This document shows positions 43,976 to 52,887 of a stretch of 64,000 nt of DNA, piece by piece. The notes beneath the pieces were generated by a model. The model ran no database searches and was not told where the DNA came from. It saw only the letters and a program-made list of their open reading frames with translations. Numbering within the stretch: the first letter of the stretch is position 1; each line of letters opens with the position of its first letter. The stretch lies in NCBI RefSeq assembly GCF_004362015.1, contig NZ_SNWW01000003.1, positions 62,001 to 126,000 of the forward strand. The letters are read 5' to 3'. Made by a program: the position numbers and the translations under genes. This DNA comes from Flavobacterium chryseum (GTDB lineage: Bacteria > Bacteroidota > Bacteroidia > Flavobacteriales > Flavobacteriaceae).

Positions 43976-44019
43976 CCCAAATCAAAGGTTCGTGAAATTT
44001 CACACAACATTTAATCAGT

Positions 44020-44041
44020 GTTAATTCGTGAAATTCGTGTT
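44020..44041. repeat. Right arm of inverted repeat bounding the GxxExxY relic
   Basis: Pairs with 43769-43790 (21/22). A second related palindrome, GTGAAATTTCAC, lies just inside at about 43992-44003. Confidence 0.85.
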
Positions 44042-44056
44042 CAAATCTATTTAGCC

Positions 44057-44839
44057 GTGAAAAAAATTTTTAAGCTTATTTTAAATACAATACCACGCCC
44101 ATTATTAATTCGTTTGAGTTATGTGGCGCGTCCAATTTTAGCTTTATCATTAAAAGGAAGCAAATACACTGACCCTATTGACGGGAAAAGTTTTAGATCA
44201 TTTTTGCCTTACGGATACGGAAAACAACGTAACAATGTGCTTTCACCAAGTACACTTTCGTTAGAAAGACACCGTTTGCTTTGGTTGTATTTAAACGATC
44301 AGACTGATTTTTTTACTGCACCAAAAAAAGTGCTTCATTTTGCTCCGGAACAAGCTTTTTATAAATTATTCCGCAAGCAAAAAAACCTTGATTATACGAC
44401 AACCGATTTGCTTTCGCCTTTGGCAGATGTAAAAGCAGACATTTGCAATTTGCCTTTTAAAGACAACGAATATGATGTCATTTTATGTAATCACGTTTTA
44501 GAACATATTCCGGATGATACAAAAGCAATGCAGGAATTATTTCGTGTATTGAAACCGGGTGGAATGGCGATTCTTCAAATTCCACAAGACTTATCACGTG
44601 AAGTTACTTTTGCCGATGATACTATTACAGATCAAAAAGAGCGTGCTAAAATATTTGGTCAATACGATCACGTTCGTATTTATGGCCGTGATTATTTTGA
44701 CAAATTAAGAAGCATTGGTTTTATCGTAATTGAAGAAGATTATACTAATAAAATGTCACCGGAATTGGTAGAAAAATATTGTTTGGCAAAAGGAGAAATT
44801 ATTCCTCTTTGTTTCAAACCGGAAAATCAAAATAATTAG
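44057..44839 (+). CDS. SAM-dependent methyltransferase
   Basis: 260 residues from the GTG at 44057 (VKKIFKLILNTIP read as MKKIFK). A longer in-frame start at 44018 lies in the repeat arm and is rejected. A class I methyltransferase core (Methyltransf_11 type) covers about 85-200, with VLHFAPEQAFYKLF, DYTTTDLLSPLADVKADI and CNHVLEHIPDD (about 142-152), then LFRVLKPGGMAILQIP. Substrate unknown. A good terminator follows. Confidence 0.87.
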   Translation: MKKIFKLILNTIPRPLLIRLSYVARPILALSLKGSKYTDPIDGKSFRSFLPYGYGKQRNNVLSPSTLSLERHRLLWLYLNDQTDFFTAPKKVLHFAPEQAFYKLFRKQKNLDYTTTDLLSPLADVKADICNLPFKDNEYDVILCNHVLEHIPDDTKAMQELFRVLKPGGMAILQIPQDLSREVTFADDTITDQKERAKIFGQYDHVRIYGRDYFDKLRSIGFIVIEEDYTNKMSPELVEKYCLAKGEIIPLCFKPENQNN

Positions 44840-44861
44840 ATTTTTTCTCATAATAAATACA

Positions 44862-44905
44862 TTTAAAAAGTTTTCAATTTATTACTATTTTGAAAACTTT
44901 TTAAA
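44862..44905 (+). terminator. Terminator of the methyltransferase gene
   Basis: Perfect 16-bp stem TTTAAAAAGTTTTCAA / TTGAAAACTTTTTAAA with a 12-base loop. Confidence 0.85.
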
Positions 44906-44947
44906 TTTTAGCCAACTTCTCAAATCCACCAAACCAAATCCCTACTC

Positions 44948-47851
44948 TTGGAACCTTCTAAATCATTTCAGTTTTGTTTTGACATCAGTTTTGAAAAAAA
45001 TCTGAACATTTATACTCCAACAGCTTACATCGTTGAGAATACCGATGAAATTAAATATTTAAACAAAAAAGCAAGTGCTGATGTACTTGAAAGTTTTGGA
45101 ATTGTTGAAAATTTAGATTCGAATACAAAAAAAATACTCACCGTTTGCGAATCTTTAAAACCTGAGTTTATTTTCAAAAAATTTAGTACAAAAGTCAAAT
45201 CGGCAAAAACAATTGCTGATTTGCAAAAAGATTCCAAAATTGATTTTGCCATTCGCCAGCATTTGCAACTAAATTTAGATTGCTTTTACACTCTAATTGT
45301 GCAGGAACAATTTCCGTTATCTCTTAACATGGGACTTGAAAAGGATTTTTTTCGTTCCAGAGTCGATATTAATCCACTTTATTTTGAACCTCAAATTCAA
45401 TTTGATAAACACGACGAAGGAATCACTTATACCCTTTCTTTAAAAGAAAACGAAACTACATTTTTACCCATGAATAGTAGTATTGAAATTCTTTTAGATG
45501 AGCCGGGATGGCTAATTATTGATAAAAAATTAGGGCAGTTAAAAGACCTTAATGCTAAAAAACTTTCGCCTTTTTTAAAGAAAAAATCAATCGAAATACC
45601 TTCAAAATTAGTTGATAATTATTTTAAGAATTTCATTCCTGAAATAGCCAAAAAAATTAATATCGAAGCTACTGGTTTTGAAATCGAACATCGTGATACA
45701 ATCATTTCATGTACGATTCAGCCCGTTTACGATTTCTTCAAAAATTGCTATTACCTCAACCTTTACTTTGATTATAACGGATATTTATTTGATGCCAGCA
45801 AAACAAAGAAAACACATTCGTTCGTTGATTTTAGTATTATTAATGAACCTAAAATAATTCAGTTTAAACGAAGTGCTGATGAAATTTTATATACAAACAA
45901 ATTACTTGAATTTGGTTTCCTAAAAATCAAAAACGAATTATTCGGATGGAATTTTGATGCAGAAACTTACGATCCTTTCGCCAATATTCAGTTGGTTATT
46001 GATCGTAAAGAAGAACTGGAAAACTTAGGCTTTACAATTCAGAATTTGAAACTGGAAAGCAAAGAAATCATTACAGAAAACCATACTGTTTCAATTTCAA
46101 AAGAAACAAAAGCAGATTGGTTTGACATCAAAATAATCATTACCGTTGGTCCTTTTACGATCAACTTCAGCGAGATTATCCCGAATATAAAAAGCAAAGA
46201 AAGACTGTTTTTATTGCCTGACGGAAACTATTTTTTGATTCCGTTAGAATGGTTTAGCAAATATCGTTCGCTTGCAAAATTGGCAAATACAGAAAATGGC
46301 GATCTCCTTTTGCGTAAAAGTAATTTTGCTGCTTTGGATGCAATTCCGGAAATCAAAAACGATGCAGAACCCATTTATAAGGCGGAATATGTATCTTCTG
46401 ATTTGCTAAAAGCAACTTTAAGACCTTATCAAATTGATGGTGTAAAATGGCTTTTGGGTCATTTTAATTCGAATTTAGGCGCTTGTCTTGCTGATGATAT
46501 GGGGCTTGGAAAGACATTACAAACTTTGGCTGTTCTGGTTGCTGTTCAGGAACAATTAGGATTTACAACCAAAACCACGAATTTTGATTTGTTTCAAAAT
46601 GAAACTATTGTTGAAAGAGAACCTTTAAAAACACTGATTGTTTTGCCTTCTTCATTGGTTTTTAACTGGTACAACGAAGCTTCAAAATTTACGCCGCATT
46701 TTTCAAAAATGCAGTATATTGGTAACGATAGGAAATTGTTAGTGAACCGTTTAGAGTCGTCAGATTTAATTTTTACGAGTTACAGCATTATTCATCGTGA
46801 TATTTCAATCTTAGAAAAATATAATTTCCGCTATTTAATTTTGGATGAAAGCCAATACATTAAAAATAAAAACTCTAAGATTTTTAAGGCCATTAATAAA
46901 ATAAATACGGCTCATAAAATTGCCTTAAGTGGTACACCTATCGAAAACTCACTAGACGATTTGTGGTCACAAATGCAGTTTATAAATCCGGATATTTTGG
47001 GCAGTTATGCTTTTTTTGCAGAGAATTTTAAAATTTCGATTGAGAAAAAGCAAGATGAAAATAGTTTAGCCGAATTAAAAAACATCATTCAGCCTTATAT
47101 TTTAAGACGAACTAAAGAACAGGTTTTAAAAGATTTACCCGAATTAACGGAACAGATTTATTATTGCGATATGGATCCTGAACAGGAAAAATTATATGAG
47201 CAGGAAAAATCTAAAGCTCGCAATTTTTTACTAAAAACAGATGGATCAAGTCCTGACAAAATTAGCATTATTAATACGTTAATGAAGTTAAGACAGCTGA
47301 GTAATCACCCAAAAATGATAGATCAGGAATCTGAAATTGATTCCGGAAAATATATTGCGGTTACTAATTATCTGGAGAGTTTAGTTAAGGGGAAACAAAA
47401 AACGATCATTTTTAGCTCCTTTGTTACTAATTTGAGTTTTTACACGACTTGGTGCAAGGAAAATAAAATAGCATTTTGTGAAATTACAGGCGAAACTCCA
47501 GCCAACAAGAGAGAACAACAAGTGAATCTGTTTCAGGAAAACGAAGAACCATTGTTGTTTTTTATTTCGCTCAAAGCCGGTGGCGTTGGCTTGAATATTA
47601 CAAAAGCTTCGTATGTTTTGTTTTTAGATCCGTGGTGGAATCCTTTTGCTGAAAAACAAGGTATTGGAAGAGCGCACCGAATTGGACAATTGAATAAAGT
47701 AAACGTGATCCGGTTTATTTCTAAAAATACGGTTGAGGAAAAAATAATTAAACTGCAGGAAAACAAAAAGCTGTTATCTGATTCGCTTTTAGAAGAAAGT
47801 TTTGTTAACGATGAAATCGAAGTTAATTTAGAATACATTTTGGGTTCTTAA
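44948..47851 (+). CDS. SNF2-family DEAD/DEAH-like helicase
   Basis: 967 residues from a TTG at 44948; no ATG lies between this and the conserved sequence. The N-terminal 480 residues show no known motif but include strand-rich repeats. The SNF2 ATPase core starts with RPYQIDGVKWLLGHF; Walker A is DDMGLGKT (about 516-523), the DExx box is LDESQY (about 633), and helicase C has SLKAGGVGLNITKASYVLFL and the WNPFAEKQGIGRAHRIGQ motif VI. It probably translocates on double-stranded DNA; partner and target unknown. No modification or defence genes are adjacent. Confidence 0.9.
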   Translation: MEPSKSFQFCFDISFEKNLNIYTPTAYIVENTDEIKYLNKKASADVLESFGIVENLDSNTKKILTVCESLKPEFIFKKFSTKVKSAKTIADLQKDSKIDFAIRQHLQLNLDCFYTLIVQEQFPLSLNMGLEKDFFRSRVDINPLYFEPQIQFDKHDEGITYTLSLKENETTFLPMNSSIEILLDEPGWLIIDKKLGQLKDLNAKKLSPFLKKKSIEIPSKLVDNYFKNFIPEIAKKINIEATGFEIEHRDTIISCTIQPVYDFFKNCYYLNLYFDYNGYLFDASKTKKTHSFVDFSIINEPKIIQFKRSADEILYTNKLLEFGFLKIKNELFGWNFDAETYDPFANIQLVIDRKEELENLGFTIQNLKLESKEIITENHTVSISKETKADWFDIKIIITVGPFTINFSEIIPNIKSKERLFLLPDGNYFLIPLEWFSKYRSLAKLANTENGDLLLRKSNFAALDAIPEIKNDAEPIYKAEYVSSDLLKATLRPYQIDGVKWLLGHFNSNLGACLADDMGLGKTLQTLAVLVAVQEQLGFTTKTTNFDLFQNETIVEREPLKTLIVLPSSLVFNWYNEASKFTPHFSKMQYIGNDRKLLVNRLESSDLIFTSYSIIHRDISILEKYNFRYLILDESQYIKNKNSKIFKAINKINTAHKIALSGTPIENSLDDLWSQMQFINPDILGSYAFFAENFKISIEKKQDENSLAELKNIIQPYILRRTKEQVLKDLPELTEQIYYCDMDPEQEKLYEQEKSKARNFLLKTDGSSPDKISIINTLMKLRQLSNHPKMIDQESEIDSGKYIAVTNYLESLVKGKQKTIIFSSFVTNLSFYTTWCKENKIAFCEITGETPANKREQQVNLFQENEEPLLFFISLKAGGVGLNITKASYVLFLDPWWNPFAEKQGIGRAHRIGQLNKVNVIRFISKNTVEEKIIKLQENKKLLSDSLLEESFVNDEIEVNLEYILGS

Positions 47852-47926
47852 TAATTGTTCTAAAAATAAAATGTCTTATTTTTCGTTATATAAATTGTTA
47901 TATTTACAATCTTAGAACATAATAAG

Positions 47927-49186
47927 ATGCCAAAATTTTTATTTCAAAACCTTCTTTTGTTTTTCATTTTTGCTTCGGCGACAGCCCAGGAAATTCAAAC
48001 TGAAGTAGTTCCTCCTTATAATATTAAAACCGTTACGTTTGTTCAGGGCGGAAGTAATGTTGTGCCGATATTTGAATTAGGTTCTTCCTTTGAATTTCAA
48101 TTTGATGATTTATTTGGCAATGAAGCTAATTATTATTTTGAAGTAACACACTGCAATTATAACTGGAAACCAACTGATATTCCTAAAACGGATTACGTAA
48201 CAGGTTTTGATAATCAAAGAATTACTGATTATTCGAATTCTTTCAATACACTTCAGGTTTATTCGCATTACAGATTGGCTTTTCCAAACCAATTCACGAC
48301 TCAATTGCGCATTTCAGGTAATTATATACTTAAAATTCTAAATGAAGATAAAGAAGTTGTTTTTTCGAGAAAATTTATTTTATACGAAGACCATGCTACG
48401 GTTGCCGCTCAGGTAAAACGAAGCCGAAACCTCAGCAATATTGATTATAAGCAAAATCTGGATTTCTCGATACTTTCGAATGATATTGTTTTTCAAAATC
48501 CGTTGCAAAATGTTAGAGTTTTATTATTGCAAAACAGTGACTTTAATACCGGAATTAAAAATATAGTTCCTCAATATACGATCGGAAACCAAATGGTTTA
48601 CAAATATGATAAAGAAACCCAATTTTGGGGCGGAAACGAATTTTTATATTTTGAAAATAAAGACATTCGTTCTGCCAGCAACAATGTGGGAAAAGTTGGC
48701 ACTAATAATGATATTTACAACTCTTATTTATATACCAATCAGGCAAGAGCCAACCAGATTTACACGAATTATCAGGATGTAAACGGGAATTTTGTCGTAA
48801 AAAATATTAATGCATCTGATAATTCTATTGAAGCAGATTATGCGTGGGTTTACTTTACGCTTTCTGCTCCCACTTTCAGATTAAACAAAGACATTTATAT
48901 TACAGGAATGTTCAGCAATTACAGCTTATCTCCGGAATATAAAATGGACTATAATCAGGATAAAGGAGTTTATGAAAAAGCGGTAATGATTAAACAAGGT
49001 TTTACCAATTTTAAATATACAATTGCAGACCAAAAAGGTATAATTGATTATGAAAATGCGATTGATGGCAATTTCTACCAAACAGAAAATGAATATACTA
49101 TACTGGTTTATTATAAAGAAAGTTCTGCTCGCTACGAACGAGTTATTGGAAAAGGCAATGCCAATTCTATAAATATCATCAATTAA
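47927..49186 (+). CDS. Type IX secretion system plug-domain protein (DUF5103)
   Basis: 419 residues. The signal peptide ends near ATAQEIQ (about residue 20). It is a beta-rich protein of the DUF5103 / T9SS plug family; the F. johnsoniae homologue was found occupying the SprA translocon pore in its plugged state. Family-typical pieces are YYFEVTHCNYNWKPTDI, YVTGFDNQRITDYSNS and DADYAWVYF-like ADYAWVYFTLSAPT. It acts in the periplasm or outer membrane. sprA itself is not in the window, but gldB and gldC are 32 kb away. Confidence 0.87.
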   Translation: MPKFLFQNLLLFFIFASATAQEIQTEVVPPYNIKTVTFVQGGSNVVPIFELGSSFEFQFDDLFGNEANYYFEVTHCNYNWKPTDIPKTDYVTGFDNQRITDYSNSFNTLQVYSHYRLAFPNQFTTQLRISGNYILKILNEDKEVVFSRKFILYEDHATVAAQVKRSRNLSNIDYKQNLDFSILSNDIVFQNPLQNVRVLLLQNSDFNTGIKNIVPQYTIGNQMVYKYDKETQFWGGNEFLYFENKDIRSASNNVGKVGTNNDIYNSYLYTNQARANQIYTNYQDVNGNFVVKNINASDNSIEADYAWVYFTLSAPTFRLNKDIYITGMFSNYSLSPEYKMDYNQDKGVYEKAVMIKQGFTNFKYTIADQKGIIDYENAIDGNFYQTENEYTILVYYKESSARYERVIGKGNANSINIIN

Positions 49187-49224
49187 AACATTGTTAAAGG
49201 TTTCTGTTCAATGATTTTTTTTTG

Positions 49225-49232
49225 TAAGTTTG
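49225..49232 (+). promoter_or_regulatory. Putative -7 element of apaG
   Basis: TAAGTTTG fits TAnnTTTG, 33 bp before the ATG at 49266. Confidence 0.45.
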
Positions 49233-49265
49233 CCTCTATAACACACACATATATACGACTTTAGT

Positions 49266-49652
49266 ATGGTTTCTCAGATTACACGAGGTATAAAAATTTC
49301 TGTTTTGACTAGTTTTGAAGGTACTTACTTCAAGAACTATAAGATTCATTTTGCCTTTAGTTATGTAATCACAATCGAAAACCACAGTAAAGATTCAGTT
49401 CAGTTAACTTCCCGTCACTGGGAAATTTTTGATTCTTTAAATGATCTAGAATTTGTTGACGGCGAAGGTGTTATTGGAAAAAAACCGGTTTTAAAACCAG
49501 GTGAAAATCACACTTACAGTTCAGGTTGTCTACTATCATCTCCTTACGGAGCCATGAAAGGTCATTTTAATATGATTAATTTCACGACTACAAAAACATT
49601 CAAAGTTATTGTTCCGACTTTTAGAATGTGCGCTCCTTTTGCTTTAAATTAA
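49266..49652 (+). CDS. apaG: ApaG-domain protein
   Basis: 128 residues, fibronectin-III-like beta sandwich. Conserved stretch SRHWEIFDSLNDLEFVDGEG followed by VIGKKPVLKPGENHTYSSGC, and a C-terminal VPTFRMCAPFALN. E. coli ApaG has been linked to Co/Mg resistance, but its biochemical role is unclear. The stop overlaps the convergent phosphoesterase gene by 4 bp. Confidence 0.92.
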   Translation: MVSQITRGIKISVLTSFEGTYFKNYKIHFAFSYVITIENHSKDSVQLTSRHWEIFDSLNDLEFVDGEGVIGKKPVLKPGENHTYSSGCLLSSPYGAMKGHFNMINFTTTKTFKVIVPTFRMCAPFALN

Positions 49653-50284
49653 TTTATCGTTACTTCAATAATTCCTTCTTTTGTGATGGCGTATGCTTTG
49701 TCATTTTCTGTGGGAACTAAATAAGAATTTCCTGTAAACTCACCAAAAGCCGGAAAAATTAATTGATTGGTTTTTTGGAAGAAACAAGACAAACTCAAAA
49801 ATTGTCGGCCCAATCCTCTTAATTGGATTCCGGGATGAATGTGTCCGCAAAAATTAAAAAGTCCTTCTTCTTCTGTTGGATGGTGTGTCAACAAAAAACG
49901 ATCTATTACCAATTCGCTGTAAATTTCGATATTCAAATCTGCATAATATTGTTTTGAAATAATATCGTGGTTTCCTTCAACCAAGATTATTTTTTGCTGA
50001 TGTTGTTTTGTCCATTCAACAAAAAAATCCCATTCGTTATTTATTTTACTGTGGAATAAATCGCCCAGAAAAATAATTATTTCAGGACGGAATAATGCTA
50101 AAACGTTGTTTAATCTTGTGAAATTCTCAAAAATAGCATCTTTAGGTATTCCAATTCCGTGTTTTCTAAAATGTGCTACTTTCCCTAAATGTACATCAGA
50201 AATTAAAAGTATTTTTTTTTCTTCCCAAAACGCAGCACCCGATTGATGCAAAATAAAATTTTGGCTGTTTATTGTAATTCTCAT
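49649..50284 (-). CDS. pdeM: Ligase-associated metallophosphoesterase PdeM
   Basis: 211 residues. Calcineurin-like metal site: DVHLGKVAHFR (about 31-41), GDLFHSK (about 74-80), GNHD (about 104-107), and GHIHPG (about 147-152). Fourth gene of the ligase-associated DNA-damage cassette (exonuclease, ligase, DEXH helicase, phosphoesterase). The substrate in the pathway is unknown; a phosphodiesterase on nucleic acid ends is plausible. It lies 36 bp after the helicase gene. Confidence 0.92.
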   Translation of the reverse strand: MRITINSQNFILHQSGAAFWEEKKILLISDVHLGKVAHFRKHGIGIPKDAIFENFTRLNNVLALFRPEIIIFLGDLFHSKINNEWDFFVEWTKQHQQKIILVEGNHDIISKQYYADLNIEIYSELVIDRFLLTHHPTEEEGLFNFCGHIHPGIQLRGLGRQFLSLSCFFQKTNQLIFPAFGEFTGNSYLVPTENDKAYAITKEGIIEVTIN

Positions 50285-50320
50285 ATTTAAATATAGTAAC
50301 CTTTTTTATAATCGTCAAGA

Positions 50321-52780
50321 TTATTTCATATAACTCGCTGTCATTTTTTTGATTCTTTCTGCTAATGTTTCACTCGATAATTTTTCTCTTAATCGATCTG
50401 TAATTATAGGAAAACTAAAAGGTGTTGGCTTTTTGCATTGTTTCCAGACAATTGTCTGATTATTAATTCTTTCCAAAGCCTGAAGCAAACGTCCTTCTTC
50501 TAATTGATGCTCAAAAGTTTCAATATAAGCTTGCTGAAGCAATAGATTGTCCGGTTCATAATCTCTAAAAACTTCAAAAAGCAATTGCGAACCGCTTTGC
50601 AAATGTTTGGTTTTAACTGGTTTTCCGGGCATTCCTGTAAAAACCAAACCGGCAATTACGGCAATGTCCCTGAATTTTCTTCGTGCCATTTCGGTAGAAT
50701 TCAAACTTTTTTGCAGATCGTGATGTATATATTCTGACGAAAGTAAATCATTATCAAAAACAGCTTCCATATCAATTTCCTGATCCGAAAGCAATTCGAA
50801 TCCGTAATCGTTATAGGCCAAAGAAAAACTAATTGGTGACAACAAACTAATGCGATACGAAAGAATACTCGCCAAAGCTTCGTGCACAAACCGCCCTTCA
50901 AACGGATAAAAAACGGCATGAAATCCTTCTCTTGTTTTAAAAGTTTCTATCAAAAACTCATTGGTATCAGGAACAATGCTTTCTTTTCTTTGTCTTGCAA
51001 AAAGAGGTTGCAATGCTATTAGTTCGGGCGTTAGATTATCTGTATTTGCAGCATATAATTCTTCCCGAAGCAATTCGCTCATTTGTACGGATAAAGCCAT
51101 ACGGCCGCCCATCCAACTTACTACTTTTGATGCTTTTTTAGGATCGGCTTTTCGTACTAAAACCTGCATATTTTTTACACGAAAAAGCTCGAGCCTTTTT
51201 CCGGCAAAAGTAAAAACATCTCCGGGCTGCAGTTTTGAAGCAAACCATTCTTCAATGGAACCGATATAACCTCCGCTTAAAAACTTAACGTTCAGTGCTG
51301 CATCGCCCACAATAGTACCAATTTGCATTCTGTGATGCATGGCAATCATTCGGCTGTTGATTTTAAAACGTCCGTCTTCTTCAACCTCCACTTTTTTAAA
51401 TTCGTCGTAAGCTTGCAGGCTTTGACTTCCGTTGGTGATAAAATTTAAAATCCAGTTCCAGTTGTCTTTAGTAATGTTTTGATAGCAGAATGTTTTTCGA
51501 ACTTCTTCATAAATTTCATCCGGAAAAAATCCGTCAGAAACTGCCAGGGTATTTAGATATTGTACCAAAACATCCCAGCTGTTCAGGTACGGAATCCGGT
51601 CTTCAACAATCGTTTTCTCTGCCGCTTTTTTAAGTGCAGATGCTTCTATAAGTTCTATTGCATGTGTCGCCAAAAAGTAAATAACACTTTCTTTTCCCGG
51701 TTGATGGCCGCTTCGTCCTGCTCTTTGCAGAAAACGTGCGACACCTTTTGGCCCGCCAACCTGAATAATGGTTTCAACTGGCGCGAAATCTACTCCCAAA
51801 TCTAAACTCGAAGTACAAACTACCACTTTTAAATCTTCATTTCTAATAGCATTTTCGACCCATAAACGGGTTTCTCTGCTAATGCTTCCGTGATGCATGG
51901 CCATATCTCCGGCAAATTCAGGATATTTTTCGAGTATTGCCTGAAACCACATTTCGCAGGCAGAACGCACATTGGTAAAAATTAAAGTCGTTTTGCTTTT
52001 TCTGATAATTTTAGCAACCTCATCAATTAAATGTAAACCCATATTTCCCCGCCACGGATAACTGTCCATTTTTTCGGGCAATATCGAAAGTACTTTGATT
52101 TTTTTATTGATGTTGGCTTTGATTAAAACTGAATTCTGATAAGCTTCAGAATCTAAACCTAATAATACTTGTTGCGCCAATTCGAGATTTCCTATGGTGG
52201 CAGAGATTCCCCAAATTCGCATTTTTGGTGCAACTGTTTTTAAACGTGACAAAGCCAGTTCCATTTGAACACCACGTTTTGTTCCTAGCAATTCGTGCCA
52301 TTCGTCTACTACAATTGCAGAACAATTGGCAAAAGTTTTTGCAAATTCTTTTGATGCTAAAAGCAATTGTAAACTTTCGGGTGTTGTAATAAGCAAATCC
52401 GGCATTTTTTTACTTTGCTTTGCTCTTTCGCTTTGCGAAGTATCTCCAGAGCGAATTCCAACTGTCATTTGGGTATCTAAATCGTGAACAATTCTGTCTG
52501 CAGCTTGTTTAATTTCTACAGAAAGTGCTCGCAAAGGCGTAATCCAAATCGCCTTTAATCCGGGTTTGTGTTTGGTTTTATAATCCGGATTTTTCTTCAT
52601 GTAATCAAGAACGATCGGAAACCATAAGGCATACGTCTTTCCGCTTCCGGTTGGCGCGTTTAATAAACCGTTTTTTCCTTGTAGAAACGCTGTCCAAGTT
52701 TGGGTTTGAAACGGAAATGCTTTCCAGCCCTGAGTATGAAACCAGTTTTCTGCAATGGTATATAATTCGTCTCTGTTCAT
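50321..52780 (-). CDS. Ligase-associated DEXH-box helicase (Lhr-like)
   Basis: 819 residues. Walker A is APTGSGKT at 42-49, the DExH box is DEWH, motif III is ISATIG, and motif VI lies within QRAGRSGHQ (GVARFLQRAGRSG). The Lhr-type winged-helix and C-terminal region follow (about 420-819). A 3'-5' single-strand translocase is expected from the family. It belongs to the repair cassette; a palindromic repeat separates it from the ligase gene. Confidence 0.93.
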   Translation of the reverse strand: MNRDELYTIAENWFHTQGWKAFPFQTQTWTAFLQGKNGLLNAPTGSGKTYALWFPIVLDYMKKNPDYKTKHKPGLKAIWITPLRALSVEIKQAADRIVHDLDTQMTVGIRSGDTSQSERAKQSKKMPDLLITTPESLQLLLASKEFAKTFANCSAIVVDEWHELLGTKRGVQMELALSRLKTVAPKMRIWGISATIGNLELAQQVLLGLDSEAYQNSVLIKANINKKIKVLSILPEKMDSYPWRGNMGLHLIDEVAKIIRKSKTTLIFTNVRSACEMWFQAILEKYPEFAGDMAMHHGSISRETRLWVENAIRNEDLKVVVCTSSLDLGVDFAPVETIIQVGGPKGVARFLQRAGRSGHQPGKESVIYFLATHAIELIEASALKKAAEKTIVEDRIPYLNSWDVLVQYLNTLAVSDGFFPDEIYEEVRKTFCYQNITKDNWNWILNFITNGSQSLQAYDEFKKVEVEEDGRFKINSRMIAMHHRMQIGTIVGDAALNVKFLSGGYIGSIEEWFASKLQPGDVFTFAGKRLELFRVKNMQVLVRKADPKKASKVVSWMGGRMALSVQMSELLREELYAANTDNLTPELIALQPLFARQRKESIVPDTNEFLIETFKTREGFHAVFYPFEGRFVHEALASILSYRISLLSPISFSLAYNDYGFELLSDQEIDMEAVFDNDLLSSEYIHHDLQKSLNSTEMARRKFRDIAVIAGLVFTGMPGKPVKTKHLQSGSQLLFEVFRDYEPDNLLLQQAYIETFEHQLEEGRLLQALERINNQTIVWKQCKKPTPFSFPIITDRLREKLSSETLAERIKKMTASYMK

Positions 52781-52786
52781 TTTTTT

Positions 52787-52887
52787 ATAAGGTTCAAAGT
52801 TGCAAAGGCTCAGAGGGACAAAGTTTAGCTGTTTCCTAAAGTTTTTTTCTTTGAAACTTTGTTACTTTGTCTCTTTGAACCTTTTAT
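52787..52887. repeat. GGTTCAAAG inverted-repeat unit inside the repair cassette
   Basis: Left arm 52787-52826 (ATAAGGTTCAAAG ... GGGACAAAGTTT) and right arm 52854-52887 (AAACTTTGTTACTTTGTC ... TTTGAACCTTTTAT) form an imperfect inverted repeat. The unit fills the helicase-ligase space and its right end overlaps the ligase stop codon. Confidence 0.75.

Noticed and set aside
44018..44056. Upstream start for the methyltransferase at 44018
   Set aside because: This start and the next 13 codons lie in the right inverted-repeat arm next to the GxxExxY relic; the conserved-looking protein begins at the GTG at 44057.
44948..47851. SNF2 helicase as part of a defence system such as DISARM or a restriction locus
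   Set aside because: Neighbours are a methyltransferase with its own terminator, a T9SS plug-domain gene and apaG; no nuclease, phospholipase or DNA methylase partner is adjacent.
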